Notes: a model not told the origin generated them from the sequence alone. DNA of 64,000 nt from Virgibacillus sp. 7505 (GCF_002272135.1 NZ_NPBF01000026.1:1-64000); one strand, 5' to 3'. Shown: positions 52,370 to 61,169, counted from the first letter of the stretch. Numbers and translations: made by a program.

Positions 52370-53650
52370 ATGGCTGTTTATTTTAAACAAGGTAAAGTTG
52401 ACGAAGATATTAAGCGTGATGATGAGAAAATTGCAGAGATAGTCAGATCAACGATCCAAAGGATTGAGGAGGAAGGGGACAAAGCAATCAGAGAATTGTC
52501 TCTTCAGTTCGATAAGTGGACACCAGAAAGCTTCCGTCTTACAAAAGAAGAAATCGAGGAAATTTGCGCTTCTATACCTGAACAAACGAAGCAGGATATT
52601 GAATTCGCTCAGAATAATATCAGACGTTTTGCAGAGGAACAAAAAAAATCAATGAAAGATATTGAAGTGGAAACGATGCCGGGAGTAATTCTGGGGCACA
52701 AAAATATCCCGGTTGGCAGTGTGGGCTGCTATATCCCAGGCGGACGATATCCAATGGTTGCTTCTGCTCACATGAGTGTATTGACGGCTAAAGTAGCAGG
52801 CGTTAATAGAGTGATTGCATGTACACCACCGATTAATGGTGAAGTACCTGCGGCTACTGTTTATGCGATGCATAAGGCTGGAGCGGACGAGATATATATC
52901 CTAGGCGGTATCCAAGCTATGGCGGGAATGGCAATTGGTACCAAAACGATGGAGCCAGTAGATATGATTGTTGGACCAGGGAATGCTTTTGTAGCCGAAA
53001 CGAAGAGACAGCTGTATGGTCGTGTAGGTATTGATCTTTTTGCAGGTCCGACAGAAACACTAGTAGTTGCTGATGAAACAAGTGATCCAGAATTTATTGC
53101 GACAGATTTGCTCGGACAAGGAGAGCATGGGCCAACTTCCCCTGGTGCATTGATTACTACATCTAAAGAAATAGCTGAAAAAACTGTAGAAGAAATTGAA
53201 AGACAGTTAAAGATTCTTCCAACTGCGGATGTGGCAAGTGTCTCATGGAATGATTATGGACAAATAATCATTGTAGAAGATGAGCAAGAAGCGTTAAAAG
53301 AAGCAGACAGATTGGCTTTTGAGCATGTTGAGATACTTACTAAAAATCCTGATTTCTTCTTGGAGAACATGAAAAACTACGGCTGTCTATTCCTCGGACC
53401 TGAAACAAATGTTGCGTATGGTGACAAAGTTATAGGAACAAATCATACGTTACCAACTAAAGGGGCAGCTCGATATACTGGCGGACTTTGGGTCGGTAAG
53501 TTTTTGAAAACGGTTACTTATCAGCGGATCGAATCCAAAGAGCAAAGTGCCTTTATTGGGGAATATGCTGCTAGACTATGTCAGCTGGAGAACTTCGCTG
53601 GTCATGCAGAACAAGCATTACTGAGAGTGAGAAAATACAAATCAAACTAA
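52370..53650 (+). CDS. Histidinol-dehydrogenase-like NAD-dependent dehydrogenase
   Basis: 426 aa from ATG 52370 (GGGAGGGA upstream). HisD-superfamily fold with its catalytic set: [11 protein letters not shown] (about 117), [17 protein letters not shown] (about 202), zinc ligands in GQGEHGP (about 250), the Glu-His pair in FEHVEI (about 316), Asp in [10 protein letters not shown] (about 353) and His in FAGHAEQA (about 411). HisD oxidises an alcohol to a carboxylate in two steps. Paralogs such as HpsN do this on dihydroxypropanesulfonate. The lack of his genes and the LacI/GntP context argue for a catabolic paralog, not histidine synthesis; the substrate is open. Confidence 0.87.
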   Translation: MAVYFKQGKVDEDIKRDDEKIAEIVRSTIQRIEEEGDKAIRELSLQFDKWTPESFRLTKEEIEEICASIPEQTKQDIEFAQNNIRRFAEEQKKSMKDIEVETMPGVILGHKNIPVGSVGCYIPGGRYPMVASAHMSVLTAKVAGVNRVIACTPPINGEVPAATVYAMHKAGADEIYILGGIQAMAGMAIGTKTMEPVDMIVGPGNAFVAETKRQLYGRVGIDLFAGPTETLVVADETSDPEFIATDLLGQGEHGPTSPGALITTSKEIAEKTVEEIERQLKILPTADVASVSWNDYGQIIIVEDEQEALKEADRLAFEHVEILTKNPDFFLENMKNYGCLFLGPETNVAYGDKVIGTNHTLPTKGAARYTGGLWVGKFLKTVTYQRIESKEQSAFIGEYAARLCQLENFAGHAEQALLRVRKYKSN

Positions 53651-53686
53651 GAAATCACACTTCAATTATGGGAATAGGTGACCACT

Positions 53687-55006
53687 ATGTTAAGTATGAT
53701 AGGTCTTATTGGTGGTTTAGTATTACTGACGATTCTAGTTATGAAAGGTATGAATCTGTTAGTTGTCGCACCGATATCTGCATTATTCGTGGCAATTTTG
53801 AATGGTATACCAATATTCCCTCAGTTTGCCGATGAGGGTCAGGTAGATTTTATAACCGGCTATATGGATGGTTTTGCCGGATTCATCACCTCTTGGTACC
53901 TTATGTTTTTGGCCGGTGCTATTTTCGGGAAAGTGATGGAAGATAGCGGAGCAGCTGATAGTGTTTCGCATTGGATTATCACAAAGATAGGAATTAAGCA
54001 TGCTGTACTTGCAATAGTACTCGCATCTGCTGTATTGACATATGGCGGGGTTAGTTTATTCGTAGTTGCATTTGCAGTATATCCGATGGCGGTCAGCTTA
54101 TTTAAGGAAGCGGATTTACCAAGAAGGTTCATACCAGCAGCATTGGCGTTCGGCTCTACCACATTTACAATGACATCTGCAGGATCACCTGAGATACAAA
54201 ACTGGATCCCGATTCCCTTTCTCGGAACAAGTCCTTATGCAGGGTGGGAAGTCAGTATACTGACAGCTGTATTCATGATTGTCTTTGGGTATTGGTGGCT
54301 GATGAAAATGATCAGAAAAGCCACTAAAAAAGGGGAACGTTTCATTGCAAGAGATGCAGATCAAATAGAAATAAGAAAAGATCTCCCGAATCCGTTAAAA
54401 AGCATAATTCCATTATTAATAGTTTTAATTATTGCTTTTGCTTTCCATAATACATTAGCCCAGTCAGCATTGATTCTTGCTTTGCTTGGCGGGATTATCT
54501 CTACATGGTTATTAAACAGAAAGTACTTTAGGAACTTCTGGAATGCAGTGGGTGAAGGTACGACTGGAGCAATTATTGCAATCGGTAACACGTCAGCAGT
54601 AGTCGGTTTTGGCGGAGTTGCAAAGATAACCCCAGCTTTCGATGATGCAGTGAACTTTATGACTAGTATTCCAGGATCACCATTAATAGGCGGAGCATTA
54701 GCTGTAATGGTTATTGCGGGATTGACTGGTTCATTATCAGGGGGCCAATCGATAGCCTTGCCAATCTTGGCTCCGCATTATTTGGATATAGGAGTAGATC
54801 CAGAAGCTCTTCATAGGACGGTATCAATTTCTTCCGGTACTTTAGATTCTCTGCCGCACGGAGGTTATGCCGTTACTACGATAAGAGCGATTGCGGGCGA
54901 AACACATCGAGATGCATATCCCGCATTTGGAGCAATGACAGTAATCGTTCCATTAGCAGCAGTTATCTTAGCTGTATTATTATTTAGTTTGGGATTAGGC
55001 ATTTAA
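53687..55006 (+). CDS. GntP family permease
   Basis: 439 aa from ATG 53687, following TAGGTGA; a GTG at 53678 would add three residues. About twelve membrane helices. AALAFGSTTFTMTSAGSPEIQNW (key T-S-A-G-S-P, about 163) and SGTLDSLPHGGYAVTTI (about 387) are typical of the gluconate/short-chain-acid symporter group. Co-transcribed 36 bp after the dehydrogenase, so it most likely imports that enzyme's substrate, a small acidic or polyol-type compound. Confidence 0.88.
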   Translation: MLSMIGLIGGLVLLTILVMKGMNLLVVAPISALFVAILNGIPIFPQFADEGQVDFITGYMDGFAGFITSWYLMFLAGAIFGKVMEDSGAADSVSHWIITKIGIKHAVLAIVLASAVLTYGGVSLFVVAFAVYPMAVSLFKEADLPRRFIPAALAFGSTTFTMTSAGSPEIQNWIPIPFLGTSPYAGWEVSILTAVFMIVFGYWWLMKMIRKATKKGERFIARDADQIEIRKDLPNPLKSIIPLLIVLIIAFAFHNTLAQSALILALLGGIISTWLLNRKYFRNFWNAVGEGTTGAIIAIGNTSAVVGFGGVAKITPAFDDAVNFMTSIPGSPLIGGALAVMVIAGLTGSLSGGQSIALPILAPHYLDIGVDPEALHRTVSISSGTLDSLPHGGYAVTTIRAIAGETHRDAYPAFGAMTVIVPLAAVILAVLLFSLGLGI

Positions 55007-55029
55007 TAGTTGTCCGCATAGATACAAAA

Positions 55030-55059
55030 AAGAGCCCCTTCATTATTGAAGGGGCTCTT
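55030..55059. terminator. Bidirectional terminator
   Basis: 13-bp stem AAGAGCCCCTTCA/TGAAGGGGCTCTT; a T6 run follows on the minus strand. Shared by the GntP gene and the convergent STAS gene. Confidence 0.85.
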
Positions 55060-55063
55060 AGCA

Positions 55064-56074
55064 TTAGATGATCTGTTTACCCATTTGCCCTAAAGCATAA
55101 TGAATCCCGTGCTGCAATGTTTGGAAACAGTCGAATGTTGCAAGTGAGATGCCGGAGTTGGTAATTTGCAAGCCAAGCTCAGGTGAAATTCCGACAAGTA
55201 ATGTCTGCGTACCAATCAAGGATGAAGCCGATCCAACCTTGCTTATAAGGTTCGCGGTATACTGGCTGACGTCCTTATCCAGTCCTGTCAAATCGAGGAG
55301 CAGGTATCTTGCTTTATATGCAGGCAAATTCTCGAGCGTTTTAAATAGCAGCTCCTCGGATCGTTCTTCGTCATATTTTCCAATCAAGGGAACGACAACA
55401 ACATGATCGAGTACAGGAATGATCGGTGATGATAAATCACGCACCAGCTTTTTCAATTCCCTTGTCTTATCTTCGACAGTCGCTTCCAATTCCATGATTT
55501 TCTGTGATTCTTTTTTCCGTGCTAACTGATGGATATTCTCTGAAACTGTAACATCTGAAGGAAAGTAATGGATGATGGTGCTTTGATAGCCTTCCAATTG
55601 ATAATGCTCCACCTTATACCACACATTTGTTCCGAACATACCGCTGAAGATGCCAGCGTAATGGGCTGGCAAGAAGCGGCCGCCTTCGGTCTTTCCTTGA
55701 GAAACATTTATTTTATGTTCCCAGCTGTCAACCAGCTCTGCTGTCAATGTATGGTTTTCGGGATCAAGATCTTTGATTATAGTCCTTCCCCAGCCTGCTG
55801 AAGCATACGTGTTTGTAATGAGTTCCGCAGCTTTATGGATTCCAACATCAGGTTTGTTTTGGAAATACTCTCCAACAACAATTCCTTGCCGATATCCTGT
55901 TGTTTCAAAAACAAGGTTGGAAACCTCTTCTCCGGAAATCTCCTCTATGGTATCAAAAAATTCACGCATAGCACTGGAAATCCAAAATAGTACTGCATCT
56001 TGTTCTTCATATATGAATCTGCCTTTATCCAGTTCCCAACCAAACTGGAGGCCGCCAATTTCTATCTTGTCCAA
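55064..56074 (-). CDS. Sensor-STAS protein (V4R/RsbR-like)
   Basis: 336 aa. The C-terminal STAS domain (about 215-336) reads LSSPIIPVLDHVVVVPLIGKY then DEERSEELL, LLLDLTGL and LIGTQTLLVGISPELGLQI, as in the RsbR stressosome proteins. The usual phospho-acceptor Asp-Thr region is replaced by KDVSQYTANLI. The N-terminal part (about 1-180), FETTGYRQGIVVGEYFQ and GIFSGMFGTNVWYKVEHYQL, resembles V4R-type ligand-sensing domains rather than the globin-like one of RsbR. A helical linker (about 185-210) joins them. Probably feeds a signal into a stressosome; partners are not in this window. Confidence 0.8.
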   Translation of the reverse strand: MDKIEIGGLQFGWELDKGRFIYEEQDAVLFWISSAMREFFDTIEEISGEEVSNLVFETTGYRQGIVVGEYFQNKPDVGIHKAAELITNTYASAGWGRTIIKDLDPENHTLTAELVDSWEHKINVSQGKTEGGRFLPAHYAGIFSGMFGTNVWYKVEHYQLEGYQSTIIHYFPSDVTVSENIHQLARKKESQKIMELEATVEDKTRELKKLVRDLSSPIIPVLDHVVVVPLIGKYDEERSEELLFKTLENLPAYKARYLLLDLTGLDKDVSQYTANLISKVGSASSLIGTQTLLVGISPELGLQITNSGISLATFDCFQTLQHGIHYALGQMGKQII

Positions 56075-56325
56075 TGGTTCCGTACTCCTTTTTCGGGCGA
56101 ATTATAGTCCAAGTATCATTATAAATTTTATGTAGATACAATGCCAGTTCTTTGCGGTCACGCAGTAAGTCTATACTATCATTTCTCTATATCGTGCCAA
56201 TATACTAACAATAGCACATATTATGGATGGTTGCTGGCATGCAATCCATAATCCTTAATACGATTTACGAGTAATACGTACGATAATTACCGTTGGCTAA
56301 CTGCACAGGAGAATATGTATAAAAT

Positions 56326-56350
56326 AAGAGCGTGCCGAATGGACACGCCC
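56326..56350 (-). terminator. Terminator of yitT-like gene
   Basis: GC-rich hairpin GGGCGTGTCC/GGCACGCTC on the minus strand with one bulge, followed by TTATTTTAT. Confidence 0.65.
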
Positions 56351-56355
56351 TTGAC

Positions 56356-57204
56356 TCATTTTGTAATATCCATAAATCCTTCACCGAAAACGTCTCGTAC
56401 GTCGTATAACGTAATGAATGCTTTCGTATCGATAGAGCGGACTATTTTCTTCAATGGAAGCAGTTCCTGTTTATTGATGACAACATACAGAATTTCTTTC
56501 TGGTTCTGTGTATAATACCCACGTCCTTCCAGCAGCGTAACACCTCTGTCGAGCTGCGTGGAAATTGTTTTGGCGATCGTATCTTTCTGATTGGAAATGA
56601 TGAACACAGCTTTCTTTGGATTTAACCCTTCAATCACGAATTCCATTACCTTAGTTGCGATATATAGCATAATTACAGTAATCAAAAGCTTCTCAGTACC
56701 GATGATGAACCATGAAGCTGCCACTACGATCAAATCGAAGAACAGCAGGGCAAAGCTAGTGTTCCAATCAAGATACTTATTCGCAAGACGGGCAAGAATT
56801 GCAGTGCCTGCTGTCGTGCCGCCTACTTTAAGTACAAGTCCAATGCCGACACCTGCAAATAAACCGCCGAAAACTGCGTTTACTAGTACTTGATCAGAAG
56901 CTATTTCCCAGCTCTCAGTTATATGAAGGAAAATAGAATTGAGTATGACGACGATAATTGTATAAAAAACAGTCTGTTTGTCTAGGAATCGATATCCTAT
57001 GATAAGCAAGAGTCCATTCAAAATTAAGTTCATGATACTCGGAGCCCAGCCAAGAGCATAAAATAAGATTATAGTAACACCTGTTACACCGCCTTCACCC
57101 AGCTCACTTGGAATAGCGAAGATATTCACTGCCAGGGCAAATAGAAAGGATCCAGCTATGAGGAATACGAGGTCTTTGAGGAAGTGCTGCTTTATCTGTT
57201 TCAT
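56356..57204 (-). CDS. YitT family membrane protein (DUF2179)
   Basis: 282 aa from ATG 57204 (AAGGGGG upstream). Five or six membrane helices, the first with FLIAGSFLFALAVNIFAIPS and GEGGVTGVTIILFYALGW (typical YitT motif, about 36). The C-terminal cytoplasmic DUF2179 domain (about 195-282) has VFIISNQKDTIAKTI and GRGYYTQNQKEILYVVI. Transport function suspected in the family but not established. Monocistronic. Confidence 0.9.
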   Translation of the reverse strand: MKQIKQHFLKDLVFLIAGSFLFALAVNIFAIPSELGEGGVTGVTIILFYALGWAPSIMNLILNGLLLIIGYRFLDKQTVFYTIIVVILNSIFLHITESWEIASDQVLVNAVFGGLFAGVGIGLVLKVGGTTAGTAILARLANKYLDWNTSFALLFFDLIVVAASWFIIGTEKLLITVIMLYIATKVMEFVIEGLNPKKAVFIISNQKDTIAKTISTQLDRGVTLLEGRGYYTQNQKEILYVVINKQELLPLKKIVRSIDTKAFITLYDVRDVFGEGFMDITK

Positions 57205-57436
57205 CTGATAACCCCCTTTTATAATGTTGTTTCTTCTCTGATAGACCACGAGATTATATCACACTGCATTATAGCTTGCCATATTACTTGACAAGATTCT
57301 GAAAGAATATCTGTCGGTTTCATTGCAGATAAAGAAAGGGTAATGGAATATGAAAAGTGAAATATTTAGCAAAATGCGCATAAATTGTGTCTGATTATGA
57401 AAAAGATTAGTATGTAGATAGTAGGAGGGTATGCAG

Positions 57437-58435
57437 ATGAATGAAACATTTAAAGCGTTAATTGCAGATAAACAGGGAGAAGACTTCTCGGTCCAGGTGA
57501 AGGAATTGACCGTTGACCAGTTGCCGGAGGGAGAAGTATTAATCAAGGTCCACTATTCTGGCGTCAACTATAAAGATAGCCTAGCAACGATACCAAATGG
57601 AAATGTAGTGAAGTCTTACCCGATCGTACCGGGGATAGATTTAGCTGGAGAAGTTGTCACTTCCGAAGATGAGCGATTCCAGCCGGGGGATCAAGTGATT
57701 GCCACGAGCTATGAAATCGGGGTTGCTCGTCATGGTGGTTATAGCGAGTACGCAAGGGTGCCAGCCGAATATATTGTCCCAGTGCCGGAAGGGATGACGA
57801 CGAGAGAAGCAATGATCATTGGTACAGCAGGGTTTACAGCTGCACTTTCCGTTCAGCGCTTGTTGGAGAATGGTTTGAATAAAGAAAACGGACCAGTACT
57901 TGTTACAGGAGCGACCGGAGGAGTCGGAAGCTTCGCTGTAGCTATATTGTACAAGCTTGGCTTCGAAGTGGAAGCAAGCACAGGTAAAATAGAGGAGCAG
58001 GAATACCTCAAGGAGCTTGGCGCTACCCGTATTATTTCGCGTGATGAGGTGTATGACGGCAACCTCAAACAGCTTGCCAGCCAAAAATGGGCAGCAGCAG
58101 TCGATCCTGTTGGCGGAGAACCTTTAGCGGCGGTCCTCAGCCAGCTCAAGTATAATGGATCTGCTGCAGTGAGCGGATTGACAGCAGGAGGTAAGGTTCC
58201 GACTAGTGTCTTCCCATTCATCCTGCGCGGAATCAACTTGCTTGGAATTGATTCGGTCTATTGCCCGAAACCAACTCGCGATAAAGTATGGATGCAGCTG
58301 GCAACCGCTTTTAACCCAGGAGATTTGGAACGATTCGTGATAGAAGATTTGACACTGGAGCAATTGCCAGATGCATTACCTAATTTATTGAAAGGTCATG
58401 CCCGAGGCAGATACCTTGTCCGTATCGGAGAATGA
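57437..58435 (+). CDS. YhdH/YhfP family quinone oxidoreductase (acrylyl-CoA reductase-like)
   Basis: 332 aa from ATG 57437, seven bases after AGGAGGG. Zinc-free MDR fold: GVNYKDSLATIPNG (about 46), VPGIDLAGEV (about 65), NADP site VTGATGGVGSFAVAIL (about 155) and ELGATRIISRDE (about 194). Closest in feel to B. subtilis YhfP and E. coli AcuI, which reduce acrylyl-CoA or activated double bonds. Monocistronic. Confidence 0.88.
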   Translation: MNETFKALIADKQGEDFSVQVKELTVDQLPEGEVLIKVHYSGVNYKDSLATIPNGNVVKSYPIVPGIDLAGEVVTSEDERFQPGDQVIATSYEIGVARHGGYSEYARVPAEYIVPVPEGMTTREAMIIGTAGFTAALSVQRLLENGLNKENGPVLVTGATGGVGSFAVAILYKLGFEVEASTGKIEEQEYLKELGATRIISRDEVYDGNLKQLASQKWAAAVDPVGGEPLAAVLSQLKYNGSAAVSGLTAGGKVPTSVFPFILRGINLLGIDSVYCPKPTRDKVWMQLATAFNPGDLERFVIEDLTLEQLPDALPNLLKGHARGRYLVRIGE

Positions 58436-58470
58436 GTGTGACATTTGTGTGTCAGTGAAATTTGAACTGT

Positions 58471-58488
58471 TTGTGAACGTCGTCACAA
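58471..58488. promoter_or_regulatory. Rex/Fnr-like operator
   Basis: TTGTGAACGTCGTCACAA: 6-bp perfect arms TTGTGA/TCACAA in the spacing of Rex (TTGTGAACGCGTTCACAA in actinobacteria) and also of Fnr (TGTGA-N6-TCACA). It lies 65 bp upstream of the 46-residue membrane protein gene. Confidence 0.55.
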
Positions 58489-58552
58489 ATTGTTTTCCTC
58501 TGCGATCAATCATGGCATAATCATAATCAAATGACTATGTGAGGTGCACAAA

Positions 58553-58693
58553 ATGATTTATCTATTAATTGTGTTCGCGGTGGCTTGTGTTGTTGGCTGT
58601 TTTGCAACTTGGATGAAGATGGTCAAACAAGACGAAAAACAATTTGCAAATGTGACGGAAACTCAGACAGAAGCATATAAAAAGGCTAATTAA
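58553..58693 (+). CDS. Small membrane protein, 46 aa, possibly redox-regulated
   Basis: One hydrophobic helix MIYLLIVFAVACVVGCFATW with two Cys, then a basic-acidic tail ending YKKAN. GAGGTG stands eight bases before the ATG and a terminator follows at once, so this is a real short gene. The Rex/Fnr-like site upstream suggests expression at low oxygen or high NADH. No family recognised; a small respiratory-complex subunit is one speculation. Confidence 0.7.
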   Translation: MIYLLIVFAVACVVGCFATWMKMVKQDEKQFANVTETQTEAYKKAN

Positions 58694-58700
58694 GTAAAAA

Positions 58701-58729
58701 GCGCGCTGTTCAATCAGCGTGCTTTTTTT
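58701..58729 (+). terminator. Terminator after 46-aa gene
   Basis: Stem GCGCGCTG/CAGCGTGC with one G-T pair, flanked by A5 and seven T. Confidence 0.9.
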
Positions 58730-58764
58730 ATGTGACAATATTACTAACTTTTCTTCATAAAATG

Positions 58765-58791
58765 GGTTATAACATTAGCTGATTAGGGTAA
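58765..58791 (+). promoter_or_regulatory. SigB-like promoter candidate
   Basis: GGTTAT, 15-bp spacer, GGGTAA resembles the general-stress promoter (GTTTAA N13-15 GGGTAT), 43 bp before the GAF-STAS gene. Confidence 0.35.
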
Positions 58792-58834
58792 AGGTATGAT
58801 ATTCGAATGATGCTTAAGGAGAAAGGTACTGGAA

Positions 58835-59701
58835 ATGAAAACAGTTGCGGAGATGACCAAAAGTGTAAGTGCTTTTGATAATTTCGATGAAGCGGCACAG
58901 GGTGTGCTGGATATTATCAGTGAATTCGTGAAGATTAATACACTATTTATCGCTAAAAATGATAGCGTCCATAATGAAATCATCAAAGTTGTAAATCAGA
59001 AAGAGACGCTCCTCCAGGAAGGAGAAAAGCTTCCCTTTAGTGAAACATTATGCAAGCTTAGTGTGGATCACGGGAGAAAAATACTAATAATTCCCGACTT
59101 GGCGAAAAGCGAACTTTCTCACTCGCTTGAGGTAGCAAAGAATCTTGGAGGCGGCAGCTTTATCGGGATTCCGATCTATTTTGAGAACGGACAGAATTAT
59201 GGAACCATTTGCGGACTTGACTCGAACTCATTTCCGTTTACAGAGGAACACATCCGACTATTTGAAACGATGGCTTCGCTTATGACTTTTGTACTTGAGC
59301 TTGATAATGCAAACAAGCAGATACAAAATTTATCAGCACCATTTGTTCCGATTACTTCTGGGGTAGCAGTGCTTCCGATTATCGGATTCATCAATGAAGA
59401 TAGAGCAGAAAAAATAATTCAGCTATCTCTGCAAAAGAGTCTGGAGCTGAATTTGGACTATCTTGTCATCGACTTATCTGGTATCTCACAGATTGATCAT
59501 GTGGTGAGCAGCTCACTGCTAAAGATAGCCACCTTGCTGAAGCTTATCGGTGTGACCCCTATTCTGACCGGATTCCATCCGGATTTAGCATTGAAAGCAT
59601 TATCTCTGCAGATGGAATTAAAGGACATTCTTATTGAAGCCAATTTGGAGCGTGCATTGAATAAGATCGGATTAAAATTGGAAAAACGTGATAGTTTGTA
59701 A
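58835..59701 (+). CDS. GAF-STAS sensor protein
   Basis: 288 aa. GAF domain (about 15-155) with FSETLCKLSVDHGRKILIIP and GGGSFIGIPIYFENGQNYGTICGLD (key residues G-G-S-F, G-T-I-C-G). C-terminal STAS domain (about 170-285) with VAVLPIIGFINEDRAEKIIQ, VIDLSGISQIDHVV and LIGVTPILTGFHPDLALKAL. The STAS part is RsbR-like; the conserved Thr after Asp is His-Val here. GAF may bind a small ligand or chromophore. GGAGAAAGG precedes the ATG. With the minus-strand V4R-STAS gene 2.8 kb away it may supply alternative inputs to a stressosome. Confidence 0.83.
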   Translation: MKTVAEMTKSVSAFDNFDEAAQGVLDIISEFVKINTLFIAKNDSVHNEIIKVVNQKETLLQEGEKLPFSETLCKLSVDHGRKILIIPDLAKSELSHSLEVAKNLGGGSFIGIPIYFENGQNYGTICGLDSNSFPFTEEHIRLFETMASLMTFVLELDNANKQIQNLSAPFVPITSGVAVLPIIGFINEDRAEKIIQLSLQKSLELNLDYLVIDLSGISQIDHVVSSSLLKIATLLKLIGVTPILTGFHPDLALKALSLQMELKDILIEANLERALNKIGLKLEKRDSL

Positions 59702-59702
59702 G

Positions 59703-59729
59703 CCAGACAAGGATATTTGTCTGGTTTTT
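59703..59729 (+). terminator. Terminator after GAF-STAS gene
   Basis: Stem CCAGACAA/TTGTCTGG then TTTTTG. Confidence 0.9.
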
Positions 59730-59985
59730 GTTTTAGGTTGGGACCAGATTTGAATGAATTTGGCAATTGATGGAAAGGGAGAAGTGTAGCGCTGTTAACA
59801 AGTTTCATCTTAGCTGGGGTTTTCAGCGGCAGGCTGGCTTCTTGGTAAGTCTTATGCATTTGTTTCAGGAGGCGTTATCTATCATGCTATCAAGGTACAA
59901 ATGCAGGAACAAGGAAAATTTGCGGCGTTTTTGTATTTCTGTATACCTTGTATTCTCTATACATTTGTTTGGATAATGGTAAAAT
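59730..59985. other. Intergenic region, nothing clear
   Basis: About 255 bp. A 69-codon open frame at 59767 has no ribosome site or protein-like composition. GATAAT near 59972 may be the -10 box for the acetyltransferase transcript. Confidence 0.4.
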
Positions 59986-59995
59986 AAGGAGGGTA

Positions 59996-60142
59996 CCTAA
60001 ACAGAAGGAAATACTGCTTGCTGATCCAAGTATTGCAGGAGTATGCGCGTTTACATAGTACGAATCAGATCCGGAGCATGACGGAATGGCTCTAAGTAAC
60101 GAGCCGATTTTCGAAAGGAAAGCATATGAGGTGGAAGTATGA
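59996..60142 (+). pseudogene. Degenerate small ORF coupled to the acetyltransferase
   Basis: After a strong AAGGAGGG (59986-59993) one frame reads PKQKEILLADPSIAGVCAFT, a TAG stop at 60056, then YESDPEHDGMALSNEPIFER and KAYEVEV to a TGA at 60140 that overlaps the next ATG. The composition is protein-like and the coupling looks genuine, but there is no ordinary start codon and one internal stop. Probably a decayed small gene, now serving as leader. Confidence 0.35.
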
Positions 60143-60609
60143 GAATCAGGGAAATTGAAGAAAAAGATAATCAGCAAGTCGAGCAGCTGATTCGGACTTG
60201 CTTAAAGGAGTTCGGTGCCGATAAGCCTGGAACAGCTTGGAGTGATCCAGATTTAGGTCGTTTCTATTCCTTGTATCAGCAGCCAGGTTCGAAGTATTGG
60301 GTTGTGGAGGAGGAAGGAACGATTGTTGCCGGATGCGGTATTGGTCCGATCGAAGGACACCCGGAAGTTTGTGAGCTCCAGAAGATGTATACAGCCAAGA
60401 ATACACGCGGGACAGGCATTGCACACGATTTGCTGCAAACAGCACTTACTTTTGCTAGCCAGCATTATAGTCGCTGTTACTTGGAAACGCTGAGCAACAT
60501 GACTGCAGCAAATCGTTTCTATCTGAAGACAGGCTTTCAGCGTTTGGACAGGCCTCTGAGCGAAACAGAACATTATGCTTGTGATGTTTGGTATATCAAG
60601 GATTTATAA
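60139..60609 (+). CDS. GNAT family N-acetyltransferase
   Basis: 156 aa. Begins MRIREIEEKDNQQVEQLIR; acetyl-CoA loop in LQKMYTAKNTRGTGIAHDLL (about 80-99), and the C-terminal YLETLSNMTAANRFYLKTGF (about 114). Resembles small GNATs annotated as acyltransferases in Bacilli; substrate unknown. AGGTGGA precedes the ATG. A nucleotidyltransferase-like gene follows 23 bp downstream. Confidence 0.88.
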   Translation: MRIREIEEKDNQQVEQLIRTCLKEFGADKPGTAWSDPDLGRFYSLYQQPGSKYWVVEEEGTIVAGCGIGPIEGHPEVCELQKMYTAKNTRGTGIAHDLLQTALTFASQHYSRCYLETLSNMTAANRFYLKTGFQRLDRPLSETEHYACDVWYIKDL

Positions 60610-60632
60610 TGTAACGAAAGGAAGGCGAACTC

Positions 60633-61169
60633 TTGCACGTCAAACCAATCGTAACGCTGCTGGAAGCGAATGAGATAGTTTATGCTGTTGGGGGTTCACT
60701 GCTGCTGTACTTAAAAGGGCTGCCAGTTAGTCCAAATGATATGGATATACTAGTAGAGCCTGAGCAGTTTGCCCGTGCAAAAAGAACACTTCAAAACATG
60801 GCGGTCATATCGGAAGATAAGCTGCCGCAGGACCGGTTTCAAACGAAGTCATGTACAACCTTCACTATGTCAGATGGTGTACAAGTGGACTTGATGGCAG
60901 GTTTTGCCGTTTCCTATGGAGGTAATGTTTTAGAGATGCCTTTTACTGCTGTAAGGGATCAGACAATTGCCGGTGTACTGCCGCTAAGCAGTATGGAGGC
61001 ATGGTACATTATGTACTGGCTGTTGCCCGGAAAAGAAGGTAAACGTTCTGTAATGGAGCAATACTTCCGCAGTAGCGGGCTAAAGGATCGGCATTATTTA
61101 CAGCAAGCACTCGAATTTGAATTACCGGAAGGTGCCTCCGCGGCAATTCAGGATTTATTAACAATATGA
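60633..61169 (+). CDS. Nucleotidyltransferase-fold protein
   Basis: 178 aa, TTG start after GAAAGGAAGG. VGGSLLLYLKGL (about 19) and NDMDILVEP (about 34) give the GGS and DxD signature of the pol-beta nucleotidyltransferase superfamily; VDLMAGF (about 88) offers the third acidic residue. Related to small proteins such as antibiotic or MNT-type nucleotidyltransferases; substrate unknown. Likely co-transcribed with the acetyltransferase. Confidence 0.75.
   Translation: MHVKPIVTLLEANEIVYAVGGSLLLYLKGLPVSPNDMDILVEPEQFARAKRTLQNMAVISEDKLPQDRFQTKSCTTFTMSDGVQVDLMAGFAVSYGGNVLEMPFTAVRDQTIAGVLPLSSMEAWYIMYWLLPGKEGKRSVMEQYFRSSGLKDRHYLQQALEFELPEGASAAIQDLLTI

Noticed and set aside
53578-53835. 85-codon ORF overlapping the dehydrogenase end and GntP start
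   Set aside because: Out-of-frame shadow; ribosome sites support the two annotated genes.
59767-59976. 69-codon plus-strand ORF after the GAF-STAS terminator
   Set aside because: No Shine-Dalgarno, unconvincing composition.
60000-60140. Possible T-box or other riboswitch before the acetyltransferase
   Set aside because: No T-box sequence (TGGNACCGCG-type), no S-box blocks and no terminator; reads better as a decayed small ORF.
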